The notes under the pieces: model-generated
The model's input: only the letters and a program-made list of their open reading frames with translations
The model's database searches: none
Told to the model about the DNA's origin: nothing
Program-made: the position numbers and the translations under genes
In this document: positions 45,782 to 57,146 of the stretch, piece after piece
Numbering within the stretch: position 1 is the stretch's first letter
Layout: every line of letters begins with the position of its first letter
Source of the DNA: Rhyzopertha dominica
Taxonomy: Eukaryota; Arthropoda; Insecta; Coleoptera; Bostrichidae
Assembly (NCBI GenBank): GCA_025024175.1
Contig: QCXZ01000003.1
Location: 38,402,257-38,466,256 of the forward strand
Reading direction: 5' to 3'
DNA: 64,000 nucleotides

Positions 45782-46987
45782 CTTTAAGATCAATGAAGAA
45801 GGGCGTTATGAGGTATGTCTACAATGGATACATGGGCACCCACCCTTACTTACCAATTATAACGTCGCTTTGAAGAGGTTAAATTCAACAGTGAAAGGCT
45901 TATGATGCTGTTTTCCAAGAATGGTTGTCGGAAGGGATTATAGAAAAGGTAGATGAATCCTGTGTCTCAAATGGACATTATTTACCGCATCGACCCGTAA
46001 TAAACGATAGTAGCGTTACTACAAAAATACGACCAGTGTTTAGCGCATCCGCTAGAGAAAAGGATCATTCTTCTTTGAATCTGTGCCTTGAAAAGGGTCC
46101 GAACAATAAAGTCTATACATTCCATCTTACTGAAATTCTGCGAGTACGCCTTTGGCGTTGTATCAGATATACGCAAAGCCTTCTTAGAAATAAACCTCCA
46201 TGACCTTGATCGAAATTTCTTGAAATTCTTTTGGGTGGACGAAGACGATAATATCATCGTTTATAGCCATAAACTGGTTGCATTTGGAATAAACAGTAGC
46301 CCTTTTTATTGCGAGCCACGTTAGAATATCGTCTTTCGACCTGTTTGAACAGATGCCAGATGGGGAGATCTTCGTATTGTGAAGATACAGTAAGTAAACT
46401 TGCTGACACCCATGTAGACAACGGCGGTACTAGCCTATCTACCAAGACTGAGTTGTTCAAATTCATACAAGAAGCAATTGCAGTTGTACGGGAAGGAAAG
46501 TTTGATCTGAGAGGTTGGCACTATAGTAGGTTCAGAAGCGAGTACTTAGGGCAATTTAAATTGTTTTATGCTAGGACACAGTCGCGTGAGGTTAAAATAG
46601 GCAAAATTGTGCTTTTAGAAGTCGGAAACGGCAAGTGTATAAATTGGCTTCTCGCGCGCATGGTTGACATTTTGTTAGGAAGAGATAACCGTGTTCGGTT
46701 GGTCAACCTGAAGACAGCCAAAGGGACTTTATTGAGACCGGTTCAGAGACTTTATCCACTCGAGTGTCCTTCAGATGGTGAAGAAACAGTTAACGTTCCT
46801 GAAGAAGATAGAGGTGATAAGTCGGGAAGTGCGGTAGTGAAAACTAAAAGCAGAGCACCCGTTTACGAAACACGGAGTGAGTGGTCGAGTGGTAAAGTTG
46901 CCTGTAAGATTCTAGATTGATTTTGATGTTTATAATTAATTGATTGAGAAACATCTGCTACTACAAATGTTCCTCCAACGGGGAGGA
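45782..46987 (+). pseudogene. BEL pol with large internal deletion (RT joined to integrase end)
   Basis: On the + strand: KINEEGRYEVCLQWI-like start at 45,786, then RT fingers in the frame at 45,925 (EKVDESCVSNGHYLPHRPV, TTKIRPVFSASAREKD), GVVSDIRKAFLEINLHD near 46,160 (RT catalytic Asp), and a frame at 46,309-46,920 that runs from late RT (KLADTHVDNGGTSLSTKTEL) straight into the integrase C-terminal domain (QSREVKIGKIVLLEVGNGK, GRDNRVRLVNLKTAKGTLL, RPVQRLYPLE). RNase H and the integrase core are missing. The deletion junction lies near 46,520-46,550. It precedes a polypurine tract and LTR. Confidence 0.8.
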
Positions 46988-47218
46988 TGTTTCGAATGCT
47001 GTAAATGTAGTAGTTGATTCAAATATCAATTTTTGTATTTTTACCTGCTATTGTGACTGTCATATTAAAAAAAGTAGTAGAAAAATAAAACTTGTGTCAA
47101 TTGCTAAAAGTGAACTTTGTTTCGTTATTTGGGGCATAATAGCTGCTTTGTCGGCAATTCAATATATATTTAATATCGCTGTCGGGTAATCGGGTAGATC
47201 ACTTGCTGACGCGGAACA
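46988..47218 (+). repeat. 3' LTR of the BEL fragment (231 bp)
   Basis: Starts TGTTTCGAATGC directly after the purine run ACGGGGAGGA and ends GACGCGGAACA. The last ~70 bp resemble the end of the - strand LTR at 49,834-50,075, while the first half differs, so they are related subfamilies. The right-copy equivalent is 58,347-58,579. Confidence 0.75.
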
Positions 47219-47534
47219 AGAGTATTACAGCATAGTGGAGGAAAGAGCTGCTGGACATAGTAAAGTCCACAGACCATTTCCATAAGTACCTATATGGACG
47301 AGAAGAGAGAGGGACAAGTCGCTAGATAGATGGAGAGAGTGTAGCAGAATGATTTCAAGATACAGCATCGTCCAGGAAGGCATCACAACAATGCTGATGT
47401 TTTTATCCAGAAGACCGGAGAATGCAAATATTGCAAGCGGGTGGACGAGCGCGAGGGCGCGGTCGATGTAAGGACAGTCACCATCGAGCAATGCGAGAAG
47501 TGGACAGCTGAGAACGTCAGAAAGGCTCAGCCCC
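47219..47534 (+). pseudogene. Gypsy RNase H C-terminal fragment
   Basis: Broken + frames read HKYLYGRE, VARWMERV-like, DFKIQHRPGRHHNNADVLSR, RRPEN, and CKRVDEREGAVDVRTVTIEQ. The order (RNase H end, N-A-D-x-LSR motif, then CKYCKRV linker) is that of a gypsy element unlike the two others in this window. It sits between a BEL LTR and an inverted BEL RT piece. The right-copy equivalent is 58,580-58,895. Confidence 0.7.
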
Positions 47535-48119
47535 TTTTAAGGAACATATTTAAAGAAGAAAGATCCCTTATCTCTAGCAGATACGTCAAATACTGGGTCG
47601 TATTTTGTAGTAAACTGCTATCATTTATACGGGTCATGCGGTAAATAATGTCCATTTGAGACACAGGATTCCTCTACCTTTTCTATAATCCTTTCCGACA
47701 ACCATTCTTGGAAAACAGGCATCATAAGCTGTTGTACCATTTGATCGCCTTCACTGTTGAACTTTAACCTTTTTCAAAGCATGTTATAATTGGTAGGTTA
47801 AAGGTGGGTGCCCGTCTATCCATGGTCAGACATACCTCATAACGCCCTCTTCATTGATCTTAATGGTTTCTAAGCCATAGTTCTTTAGCTGGCAGTGCCC
47901 ATTTCTTCACGTGACTTTTTTCTCGGTGGGCATCCGTGGATAAAACATCCCAGATTCCCCCCAAATACCCCCAAAAATTTAAACCCTTCAATACACGTAT
48001 CTTTACCATAATGGACAAATGTCGTCATTGCAAAAGACGCGCTAGGTCATCACCTTTCCATAACAGTTCCAACCAAAATCGTCTCAAACCGCAACTAGAC
48101 ACAGTGCAACACCAACGTT
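47535..48119 (-). pseudogene. BEL pol fragment (pre-RT and RT fingers), inverted
   Basis: In the right copy the same region (59,309-58,900) is one open frame: FITDPTEKKSRKEMATAAKE, INEEGRYEVCLPWIDGHPPL, RLNSTVKGDQMVQAYDAVFQ, CVSNGHYLPHRPVIND, KIRPVFDVSARDKDLSSLN. In the left copy it is shredded by indels. It stops abruptly at the gypsy piece. Its sequence is nearly the same as 45,786-46,100 on the other strand, so the two form an inverted pair. Upstream it is interrupted by the palindromic element. Confidence 0.8.
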
Positions 48120-49312
48120 ATACGCCTATATTAGTGTGACGTAGATGTCGGCCATTTGCTGCGATACGTCAAGATTCCGGATCCAACCAACCTACTTAGT
48201 TGTTCATAATGTACATAAGGGAGTTCAGCGTTTGGTGTAATTTTTTTAGTGTTAAAGTATTTTAATGTGTTACTGTGTATATTTTGAGTAGCTTACACTA
48301 CTTCGCTTTACTAACAAGTATTACAAACCGAATTACAATTTAGATACAATGTATTGTTGAAAATCTGAAACATACACTAAGTACGTGTGTGGAGCATTAC
48401 AATTACAAGTTTCACCAGAAAATTGTAATGGGTTGGGTCCCTGGATGTTCCCGCTTATAATGAAGAGAGAAACGTGTAATCTTTACAGCACTTCTTTTAG
48501 GTTGTTTTGAAACAATAGATTGCAACTAAATGTAATTTTGGTTTGTAATACTAAATTATAGGAAGAAACATGAAAGTACTAAAAATACAACAGTAACACT
48601 TCAATGTTCAGAGCAAAATCATAGTATATAAACAATACTTGAAAGTGTTACTGTGTATGTTTGAGTGGTTTACATACCTTTGTATTATTCATTAAGTATT
48701 ACAAACCAAAATTACATTAAGTTTCAATCTATTGTTGAAAGACAATCTAAAATAAGTGCTTAAAGTTTATAACGTTTCTCTCTCATTATAACAAGAACAT
48801 CCAGGGACCGCAGCACATTACCATCTTCTGGTACAACATGTAAATTGTAATGCTCGACACACGCACTTATTGTAGGTTAATTCTTTTCAGCAATGCCTAC
48901 ATAGTACTAAATGTAATTTACGTTTGCTAATATTTGCTAAGTAAAAACGAAGGAGTGTCAGCTGCTCAACACATACACCAGTAACCACTTTAAAATATTC
49001 GTTTTATACACTAAAAAATTGCACCAGACATTGAACTCCTTTATGCACGTTATGACAACTTGGTTTGTTTTGATCCAGGATCTAAACTAAATGTAGTTTC
49101 GGTTTATAATACCTGTGAAGCAAAACGAAGGAGTGTAAGCTACTCAAATAAGCAAAGTAACACTTCTTAAATATTCTTTTAAAGTCACAAAATTGCACCT
49201 AACACAGGTCCGTTAGGACACGTTATGACAACTCGGTTTGTCAGGATCCAGGACTTTGAGACGGTACCCGCAGAAAAATGGCCGTCATTACGTCAGCACT
49301 AATATAGCGTAT
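48120..49312. mobile_element. Palindromic (foldback-like) DNA element with TTA target duplication
   Basis: Ends are a perfect 15-bp terminal inverted repeat in the right copy (TACGCTATATTAGTG at each end), flanked by TTA on both sides. Homology between arms continues for more than 200 bp (gacgta..., cggccatttt, ggatcc, gttgtcataa, tttgagtagcttacact, aaccgaaattacatttag), and related motifs repeat inside, so almost the whole 1.2 kb can fold on itself. No transposase is encoded. A 3-bp TTA duplication suits PIF/Harbinger-mobilised MITEs. It sits inside BEL gag/pol sequence. The right copy is 59,448-60,619. Confidence 0.75.
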
Positions 49313-49813
49313 TACCTGTGTACAACATTCATGCTATGTCTGCTCCGATCAGTACCTATAGGCCTTATAGGGCCAGCTCAATTACGTAGGAGATTTTATA
49401 TTTAAATTTTTCGTCTACATTGCCATAATTTAACAGCCTCAGTGACGTGTCGTTCTTTATCTCTTTACTGATTTCCACAGCGGTTGTCTCTGACATTCGT
49501 TGTGGTTCCACCGGGTCAGTAGATTCTTTAGAAAGACGTCAATTCTTCTCGCAATTCTTCCTTTAAAAGCTCTGTTACATCTTCGTTTATCACACAGTAT
49601 CAGAATACTTACCTTTGAACAAAGATATGTACCAGCAATAGTATCCACTTCTATTTCCTCTTAGGACGAGAACTGCTCCAAGTTATTCGCTGCACGTGTA
49701 AACGTTGCTCGCAGTACACTGCGATTCTTTTTCTTCTTCTCCAGGTTTGGCATCTTGCACGTGTACTTGTATACAATATGGGCCCTCAAAACTGCACGTC
49801 TGCACAACTCAAT
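49313..49813 (-). pseudogene. BEL gag 5' end
   Basis: An ATG at 49,753 (on the - strand) begins MPNLEKKKKNRSVLRATFTR, AANNLEQF, the usual basic/amphipathic start of a BEL gag, then a stop and broken frames (EEIEVDTIAGTYLCSK; WNHNECQRQP). It follows the primer site and LTR at 49,814-50,075. The frame is lost before the palindromic element at 49,312. The right copy starts at 61,059. Confidence 0.6.
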
Positions 49814-49832
49814 GTCCTGTCACGGTCGTCAA
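49814..49832 (-). other. Primer binding site, tRNA-Arg type
   Basis: On the - strand TGACGACCGTGACAGGAC follows the LTR after one or two bases. It matches the complement of an arginine tRNA 3' end (CGACCGTGACAGGAC) with one mismatch in the CCA-complement (TGA for TGG). The tRNA identity is inferred. Confidence 0.6.
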
Positions 49833-49833
49833 A

Positions 49834-50075
49834 TGTTCCGCGTCGGCAAGTGATCTACCCGATAACCGACAGAGATGATGAAATATATTGAATTCCCGAT
49901 AAAACAGCCGTTACATATAGCACACATTTGGACACTCACGTTTTTAGTTATATATTTTTCGACGGCCGTGACACGAGTACTTTAATTTTAGGAAGGTTAG
50001 GTAAATAAGTGGACCAAGCATGTACAAGAATTAAAAACAAAAACGGTTACCACTACAGTACTTGGTGCCTTAACA
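49834..50075 (-). repeat. BEL LTR shared by pol end and gag start (242 bp)
   Basis: On the - strand it starts TGTTAAGGCACC just after a purine tract (TTTTCGGGGGTGGAA) and ends GACGCGGAACA before a primer site. It therefore serves as 3' LTR for the pol at 50,183-51,588 and as 5' LTR for the gag at 49,753. The right copy is 61,141-61,386. Confidence 0.8.
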
Positions 50076-50182
50076 TTCCACCCCCGAAAACAATGTTTTC
50101 CATTTTAATATAAACTAAACTAATGCTAAAATTAACAATGTAAAGTTAACAATGAATGCTTAAATGTAATAAACAAAAGTTA

Positions 50183-51588
50183 TTAATTTTGAAATGGTAG
50201 AAGGCATAATTTTACAACAGGGTGTTGTAGAATGCGTCTATTCGTTTTAATGGTTGCAACCCGATTAATTCCATCTTTGCAGCAAGATCCCACGAAAATG
50301 GCGGTTTTCCTTCGGCTTTTACTAAAACTAAATAGTTGGATGGTTTTAGAGGAATCACACCATTTGCTACGTTGTTGTAACGTGTGTAGATACTCTGAAT
50401 GCCATCTCTTCCAAAAGTCTGTTTTAATTTTTTGTACAAGCTGCCATCTTTTCAATCTGTTTTGAGAAATTTCAGTTAAATCTGGATCTGGTACTCGCAT
50501 ATTAGCATCAACCGATCCGGGTGTAAGGGGTTGCAGATCATTTGGATCTGAACTTAGTGGAGTTATATGCCTCGTATTAAGAAGGCATTCCATTTGAGTA
50601 AGAAACGTGTACATCTCTTCAAAAGACATCATTTGCTCACCAACGACTCTATGCGTTTTCACTGACTTAACGCAGATTCTGCAAGACCATTGAAATGGGG
50701 CGCTGAAGGCGGGCTAAAGTGCCACTTTATAGTGAGATTTTCGGCTACTTCTTTCGCTAAATTTAAAAGTTGTCGATAAGCTCCCACAAAATTGGTACCT
50801 GATCGCTATAAGTATGATTACAATGTCCACGTCGTGCAACGAAACGGCGTAAGGCGGCAATGAATGCTTCGGATGAAAGATCCGAAACGATTTCTAAATG
50901 AATCGTCTTTACGGCGCAACGTTTCAAAAATGCGTGGGGCTAAATCACTGAAAGCTTATATTTGCGTTTTTGTTAGTTGTGCCGCGCATTAAGCTTTCAG
51001 TGTATTAGCCCCACGCATTTTTAAAGCACAACAGAAAATGGTCCCGCGAAATCACACAAACTGCGGAAAAGGGCATGGCATGGCATAGGCATGGAGTGGT
51101 GAATCTAGGTTTAGATCGAAAACAACGAATACAATGCGATAAACATTTGTAGATAGCCTTACGGCTAGACAAAATCCAATTAATAATAAATAGGTTTGTG
51201 CGGTGAACATGTTCAATAATCAGGTGGGTCAGACGCTGACTGCCTGGCAATAGTAGAAGATGCTTAACGTCAAAGGCTAATGGAGAATATCTTAGTCGAC
51301 CGCCCACCCTGAGGAAACCACTTTCGTCAACGAAAACTCCTAGTTTGCGATACAATTTGGGCAATAACCTATTGTTCCGAAGAGATTAAAAAATTTCAGG
51401 AAACGATTGTTGTACAATTCTCACTAGTATGTGCAATGCATCTTGCAGATCTGCCTGTGATAATGCGGAGCAATTCTCACCGCGTCTGACAAGTGTTGAG
51501 AATCTTCTAACATATGCTACAATGCGTTGAATTTTATGCAACGACGAAAAACGATCAATAGTGCGCGAATGGTATCATTTTCATTTAA
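50183..51588 (-). pseudogene. BEL integrase region (left copy, cut by the gap)
   Basis: Read on the - strand from 51,560: a linker with FSSLHKIQRIVAYVRRFSTL-type sequence, integrase zinc domain at 51,364-51,100 (GVFVDESGFLRVGGRLRYSP, EHVHRTNL, CIRCFRSKP), core with HLEIVSDLSSEAFIAALRRF near 50,880 and PHFNGLAES near 50,690 (catalytic Glu), and the end at 50,662-50,183 (EEMYTFLTQMECLLNTRHIT, LKRWQLVQKIKTDFWKRWHS). A 33-bp inverted repeat interrupts it at 50,926-51,022. Frames are broken. It continues in the right copy. Confidence 0.85.
50926..51022. repeat. Short inverted repeat inside BEL integrase
   Basis: Arms 50,926-50,958 and 50,990-51,022 are reverse complements at 31 of 33 positions (core gcgtggggctaa and ctgaaagctta) with a 31-base loop. 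They interrupt the integrase frame. The right copy has it at about 62,220-62,316 with a few changes. Confidence 0.8.
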
Positions 51589-51688
51589 NNNNNNNNNNNN
51601 NNNNNNNNNNNNNNNNNNNNNNNNNNNNNNNNNNNNNNNNNNNNNNNNNNNNNNNNNNNNNNNNNNNNNNNNNNNNNNNNNNNNNNNN
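51589..51688. other. Assembly gap of exactly 100 N
   Basis: A run of 100 Ns, the usual placeholder for a scaffold gap of unknown size. It separates the two copies of the 11.1-kb block. Confidence 0.99.
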
Positions 51689-52289
51689 CAAATATTTTTT
51701 TAATCTGAAGCAGATCGGAGATACCTTCATACTTTTCTAGAAAAAGTTCTACAAATGGGAACTCGAAAAGTATCCGTAAAGAGATAATTTTAATTTAAAA
51801 ATATCGTTATCGATACATATATTTATTACTTACTCTTTCTTTCATTTCTTGTATAGTTATATTATAAAAATAGGCTGATTAGTTTGAATGAATGACTGTA
51901 ACTGGTCTGAAAGATAAGATTACCTTGTTTAGGTTTCATAAATAGATTATTTACATAATGACACCTTAAATATATAATATAATATAATTTCAAGCTCTTT
52001 TAGCAGTTTTTCATTTCCCTGTTTCTTTTTCTTCATTAGGCAATAAATTGCTTATCCTAGACATATTTCAGTAGTAGGAGTATGTACTGAGCGTACAATA
52101 ACAACGTTCCAGATTTCAGTGACATTTCCGAATTGCATAGAAATTATTTAAACAATTATCGGTTTGGTATTCTAGAATGCAAGTGAAATAGATTAGATCT
52201 CAGTGTTAATACCTAAATGTAAAACGATAACATTCTGACGTAAAACGGACCTGGACTTGATAAAATTTCATTATAATGTACATCATTTG

Positions 52290-53108
52290 TGCTAGAAAAT
52301 TGCGATAGTTTTACTAAATTGGGTGTAATTTTTGATTCAGCTCTGACAAATTGTACCTAACGTTGCACCATGTAACAAAAGCAGTCATCAAAACNTTATG
52401 GATTTATAGTGAGACTTTGTTAACATCTCATGTACCTATTAGGTAGCTGTGCTACTTTCTTGTTAGATCAAAGTTGGAATATTGTTGTGTAATTTGGGCA
52501 CCATTTCAGCATTTTATANTTAAATGCTAAAAAGTGTAAGCAGAAAATTTTTAAAATACATCTACTTTAAGTTATTTTTTACAATACGTTGCGACAAAAA
52601 ATATTGCCAACCATTGTTGATGAGGTTACGTTGTTAGCTAGAAGGGACGTGTCATCGTTGATATTCTTACAAAAGTTATTTAATGGTACATTTTTAAGCG
52701 AATATCTGCTCGGGAAGTTTGTCGACTTGAGGGCTGACAGCAGAAATTCTCTCGTATTATCATCCCAAAACGAATACAATTCATTATTTAAATTCTCCAT
52801 TAATAAGATACTGTCGATTGTATAATGGACCTCATTGTCAGAACATTTGATATTTTCTACTGTGATTCCTGGAAAAACCCACACAAAGACAGACTAATAA
52901 CATACTTCTCAAACCGAATGTAAACATACATCTTTGACATCATGTCAATGTAGGTGTTTAATTTATCGTGTATTAATAGTAATATATAATTCAATATAAT
53001 AATTAATTATAATAGTGCTAGTCATAGTGCTCTGCTAATGTTCCCATCATGAATTTCCACTATAGACATTTCTTTTGTCTGTTGGAAATAAATCGTTTAT
53101 TATTATTA
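52290..53108 (+). mobile_element. LINE 3' end, right copy
   Basis: Counterpart of 41,130-41,942 with the same landmarks (VRSKLEYCCVIWAPF, LFNGTFLSEYLLG). The - strand frame at 52,579-52,884 is a shadow of this region. Confidence 0.65.
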
Positions 53109-54726
53109 AAAGTATATTGCAAAATTCGTCATAGCCATCAAAAGACACAAAATTATTAATCTTGCTGTATGAAGTTAAGAGTGAGTGATTGTCAAGCGTA
53201 CCACAAATAACTATTTTATGCATACTGACGTCAAAGCGGTGAAAATATCGTTAGCTGCATAAAATACAGCTATCGAATAATACCATGAGATAAATAATGT
53301 TTGCAAAAGCTAATTTTTTAAATATCGTTTGCGAAAAATAGAATTGATGCCTTAGTTTCAAGGGAGTTCACGAAAAGGGCCACCTTACCCTCATATATGG
53401 ATGTCTGTACCGAATTACCTAAAAATATATGTTTACATTAATTATATTCGTTTGTTCCTAATTTTACATAAATTACCTATATGTAGACATAGAGTAATTA
53501 CTCTCAATTCGATTTTTAGTTAATTTCAACTCATTTAGTGTTTGTCTATTAATTTTTCAGCAACCTATAAATACATCTTCATTCTTCTGCTTAGTTCCAT
53601 GTGTTTACATAAAAGTTCGGCGTATGTTTTTGTTGCCGGCCAATACCCTATCGTTCTATTTATTACACCGCTTACTTTCATTTTATATTGCCAATTTTAT
53701 ACGCATTATACAGTTAAATTTAATTACATAGAAGTTCAGCCTTCCCGAAAATTGACCTCTGCTGAACCAGGAATTTTCCAACTGCAGGGTTCCTCAAACG
53801 TCTTCGAAAACAATGTTGCCGTGTTTCGAAATGCAAAGTGATAATAAAAGCCTAAATGTATATTTATACAACAATTGCTCGTCCCTGTTATAAACATACC
53901 TTGTAGATGATCAACTTCTATAAGTGCTTTATCATGAAAAATTCTAATTTCATATATATATTTTGCGGTAACCGATGAGCACTAACGGTTCCCTACGAAA
54001 AAAGTTTCACCCTGGCAACGTAGGCTCATTTCGACGCCCCGGGGTCGTCAACCCTCTACCCACGCTTCGAAACGGCGTGCAAAGTATAATCCATCAGTCT
54101 GTATCACGGAAGCGAGAAACCCAGATAAAGAATACCTACACATACAAAAAGGGATGACATGCCAAACGCGAACTTTAATAAATACACACATTCAGGCCCG
54201 GCGAAAAGCTTCCGCAAATGGAAAATGAGGTTCATGCCGTGTTGTCAGACATACATATTCTACAGTTCGCGATTGTGACCCCACGAGAATTTGAAGGGCT
54301 ATGAGATGGATACAGTTGGGGTGACACATTGATAATATTGTTTGCTTTTTTAATTACGCTGTGTCAGACCTACCGATGTAATATGATGCCGTGTCTTTAG
54401 ATTGGTGGATGCGCACCTATAAACATCCTTTGATGACATTTCTGTTTTTCTATAATTACTAATTTGAGCACGTCACATTTCTGAACATTTCTTTTTGTGC
54501 TATTAAACGAACTTCAGTGACGATTCAGTTCAGTCTGTCTGTTAAAGACAGACAAATAGCAACTGCATTTGGTTCTTTCTCGCTTGATCTTTGTTGGCAT
54601 CTGCCTTAAAATAAATACCTTCTATAGGAGCAAGTTTCTTTGTATGCAATTTTAGATAATGATTCACACATAACAATTTATAACAAATTCTTTCTTATTA
54701 TTCTATTCCGGCTAACATACGTCAGA
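53109..54726. other. Mostly non-coding, right copy; possible terminal exon 53,561-53,841
   Basis: Counterpart of 41,943-43,555. The acceptor-like ttaatttttcag, the ~93-codon frame and the AATAAA overlap are all retained. Confidence 0.3.
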
Positions 54727-54928
54727 TCAGGATTCGTCATTGCAGTGAATTAAATCCCATTGTTCCAGACCCCATTTGTGTTGTTTTGCCCAAAACAACC
54801 TATATTTTATGCGTGCTAGCTGATTCTTCTTTTGCCTGTGTATTGTGTAACGAAGCCCCGCCTTTAAGGGCAGTGATGTTCGAAAAGGTCGGTTGGATAG
54901 GAGCACAATGCCCAGCAAGGAAAGCAGT
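54727..54928 (-). pseudogene. Tc1/mariner-type transposase fragment, right copy
   Basis: Counterpart of 43,560-43,756, with the same ARIKYRLFWAKQHKWG and WDLIHCNDE series. Confidence 0.5.
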
Positions 54929-57146
54929 TATCGTTTCAAGTATTTAAGATTCTTCTATATTCTCCAAATATATAAATAAAATCAGCTCGTCGCACAGCAA
55001 AGCAATACTAGTATTTGTAATTACTTACCTGACACCAGGTAGGATTGTACATTTACCGGTATAAATACAAATCTTGCACTATGTGGCTGTCAGCGAGTAG
55101 AACGAATGTTTGCAAGAATGGNTAAACAAAAAATATCGGTGCATGGTACACTTTAGGTGATACCTGAGATGAGCTCAACAAATCTATATCATCACATCTG
55201 CCCCCGACTTTTTTAGCGGAGAAGAAAACAACTAAATAATGCGAAGAAAACTACTTCAGACAAGAAAACAAACCTGTTTTTGAAAACGCTAACAAAAGTA
55301 GACTATTAAGAATTTTAAATAATTATTGGTAATGATAGGGCTTCAAATGTGAAGCGTGAAACTGAACTCTCTCTGATCGGCCATCGTTATATTCCAAGAT
55401 GTAGGTATGTAACCCCACTATTCTGTTTATCCTATAAGGACCCTCATAGAGGAGCAAAAACTTTTTTGTTTCCGAAGATAAAACAGAGGAGACGGGATTG
55501 GATTTCAGAAGAAACAAATCGCCCACAGCAAAATCAAAATTGAAACGTGATTTACAAGGACTAACCCGTTTGGCTGCGCGAGAGAGCAAGGACTCGCGAG
55601 CCAGGAGGACTTTTACGTGTGCTTCCTGTTGAAACTCACAACCTGGAAGCTGCAAGATCTCAGGTATCAAGCGAGGAGGACACCACCCGTCTGCAGCTCC
55701 CAAGGAGGATATCCCGTGGATTCATGTACTACAANGATTAGCNCTTGACGAATCTTAAGTAACTCCCATGCCCAGCGCTTTTGTTTACTATGNCAGAATG
55801 CGCTGANAAGACGGCTCAGCTCACGCATAGAGCGTTCAACAGGGTTAGCCTGAAGATGGCGAATCGAACAATAAATAATTTGTATATGCNTAACTGCTTA
55901 GACTGGCAAAATGTTTTCCACTCAAGTGAAGTAAGCTGGGTCCCGGGATCGGACAAGATTCGACGTGGGGGACCGAATTCTTTAAAAACTCCCTCCCTTA
56001 AACATGAAATAACTGATCTGGTTTTTAAGAGGAAAAAGCCAAGTGTACTTGGAGAAAATATCAAGGATAACTAGTAGATAGACTACGCTCGCTTGAGAAC
56101 GAGGCAGTGACCCATAAAAATCAATGGACCTGAGATCACCCGCTCCCTCAGGTAGAATAGGCTGCAACATGGGTTTTGGATGAACTGTAGCCTTAGTTTT
56201 CTGGCATAAATCGCACAACTTAAGAATCCTTCTAACGTCCGCCAAACTTCGCGTCTCAACGCCGACCATGTCTTATAGACACCAAAATGTCCAATTTCAT
56301 GGAAGTCTGAAATAAATTTCTTAACTCTGAACAACGGCACACACAAAAGGCAGGATTCATCCCCATTCTGTCTGCGAAAAAGAACACCTTTATAAAGAAC
56401 GAATTTAGTTTCAGGAGTCATATTGTTTGGATTGGTAATGTCGTGAATGATTCTATTCTGTTTAGAGTCCTCCCGTTGGTCGGTAGCAATGTTACGCAAC
56501 AAGTACTTTAGGGAATCCGGCAACGTAAGAGAAAAGGTCAAGATCCGAAAACACTTATCGCTCGGACGTTCTAGTCCTGCAGGAGCACGAGAAAGAATAT
56601 CAAGGACTATAATTTCTTTTCCGCTAACATATCTAGTTTCATAATCATACTCCTGGAGAGCCAGTACCCAACGAGTGATGCGAGGCGAAATTAAACGGCA
56701 AGNATTAAGATAAGAGCAAGCACGATGATCTGTGTACACATAAAAATGGAACCCTAAAAGATAGAGTTTCTATTTGTTTAATACCCAGCAAGCGTTTCCT
56801 TCTCCGATACACTGTAAGATCGCTCACGATCTAGATTTAAAAGCAATGGTTTTTCTACAACTATCCACCAATGGACCAGAGATCACCCGTTCCACCCAAA
56901 CCGACATCAGACGCATCGGTCTGGACACAAAACGGTACCCCATAAATAGGGCGGTGTAAAAGAATCTCACGACTTTACTGGGACAGCAATCGTTTCAAGT
57001 CTTAATTATTCTTCTACACACTGTCAAATACAAAAATAAAATCAGGTCGCCGCACAGTAAAGCAATACTAGTATTTGTAATTACTTACCTGACACCAGGT
57101 ATGATTGTACATTTAACGGTATAAATACAAAACTCAACAAATCTAT
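54929..57146 (-). mobile_element. Gypsy fragment with both LTR remnants, right copy
   Basis: 3' LTR 54,929-55,196, integrase C-terminal part 55,323-55,703 (FDFAVGDLFLLKSNP, YEGPYRINRIVGLHTY, FHASHLKPYHYQ), integrase core 55,816-56,269 (FYGSLPRSQAS, RRILSDPGTQLTS), RNase H end plus zinc domain 56,083-56,739, RNase H start near 56,930, and truncated LTR 56,984-57,146. Several Ns near 55,735-55,890 mark uncertain bases. The RNase H to integrase frame is longer than in the left copy. Confidence 0.8.

Larger units (their letters stand above)
40524..51588 (+). repeat. Left copy of an 11.1-kb duplicated block ending at the gap
   Basis: Matches 51,689-62,885 throughout in the same orientation. Differences are scattered substitutions, many one-base indels, a 198-bp segment present only in the right copy (about 55,366-55,563) and a ~22-bp segment present only here (near 50,705). 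The block stops at the first N. It is most likely the end of one contig that overlaps the start of the next. Confidence 0.95.

Noticed and set aside
47225..47491. 88-codon - frame
   Set aside because: It is the opposite strand of a gypsy RNase H fragment that reads well on the + strand.
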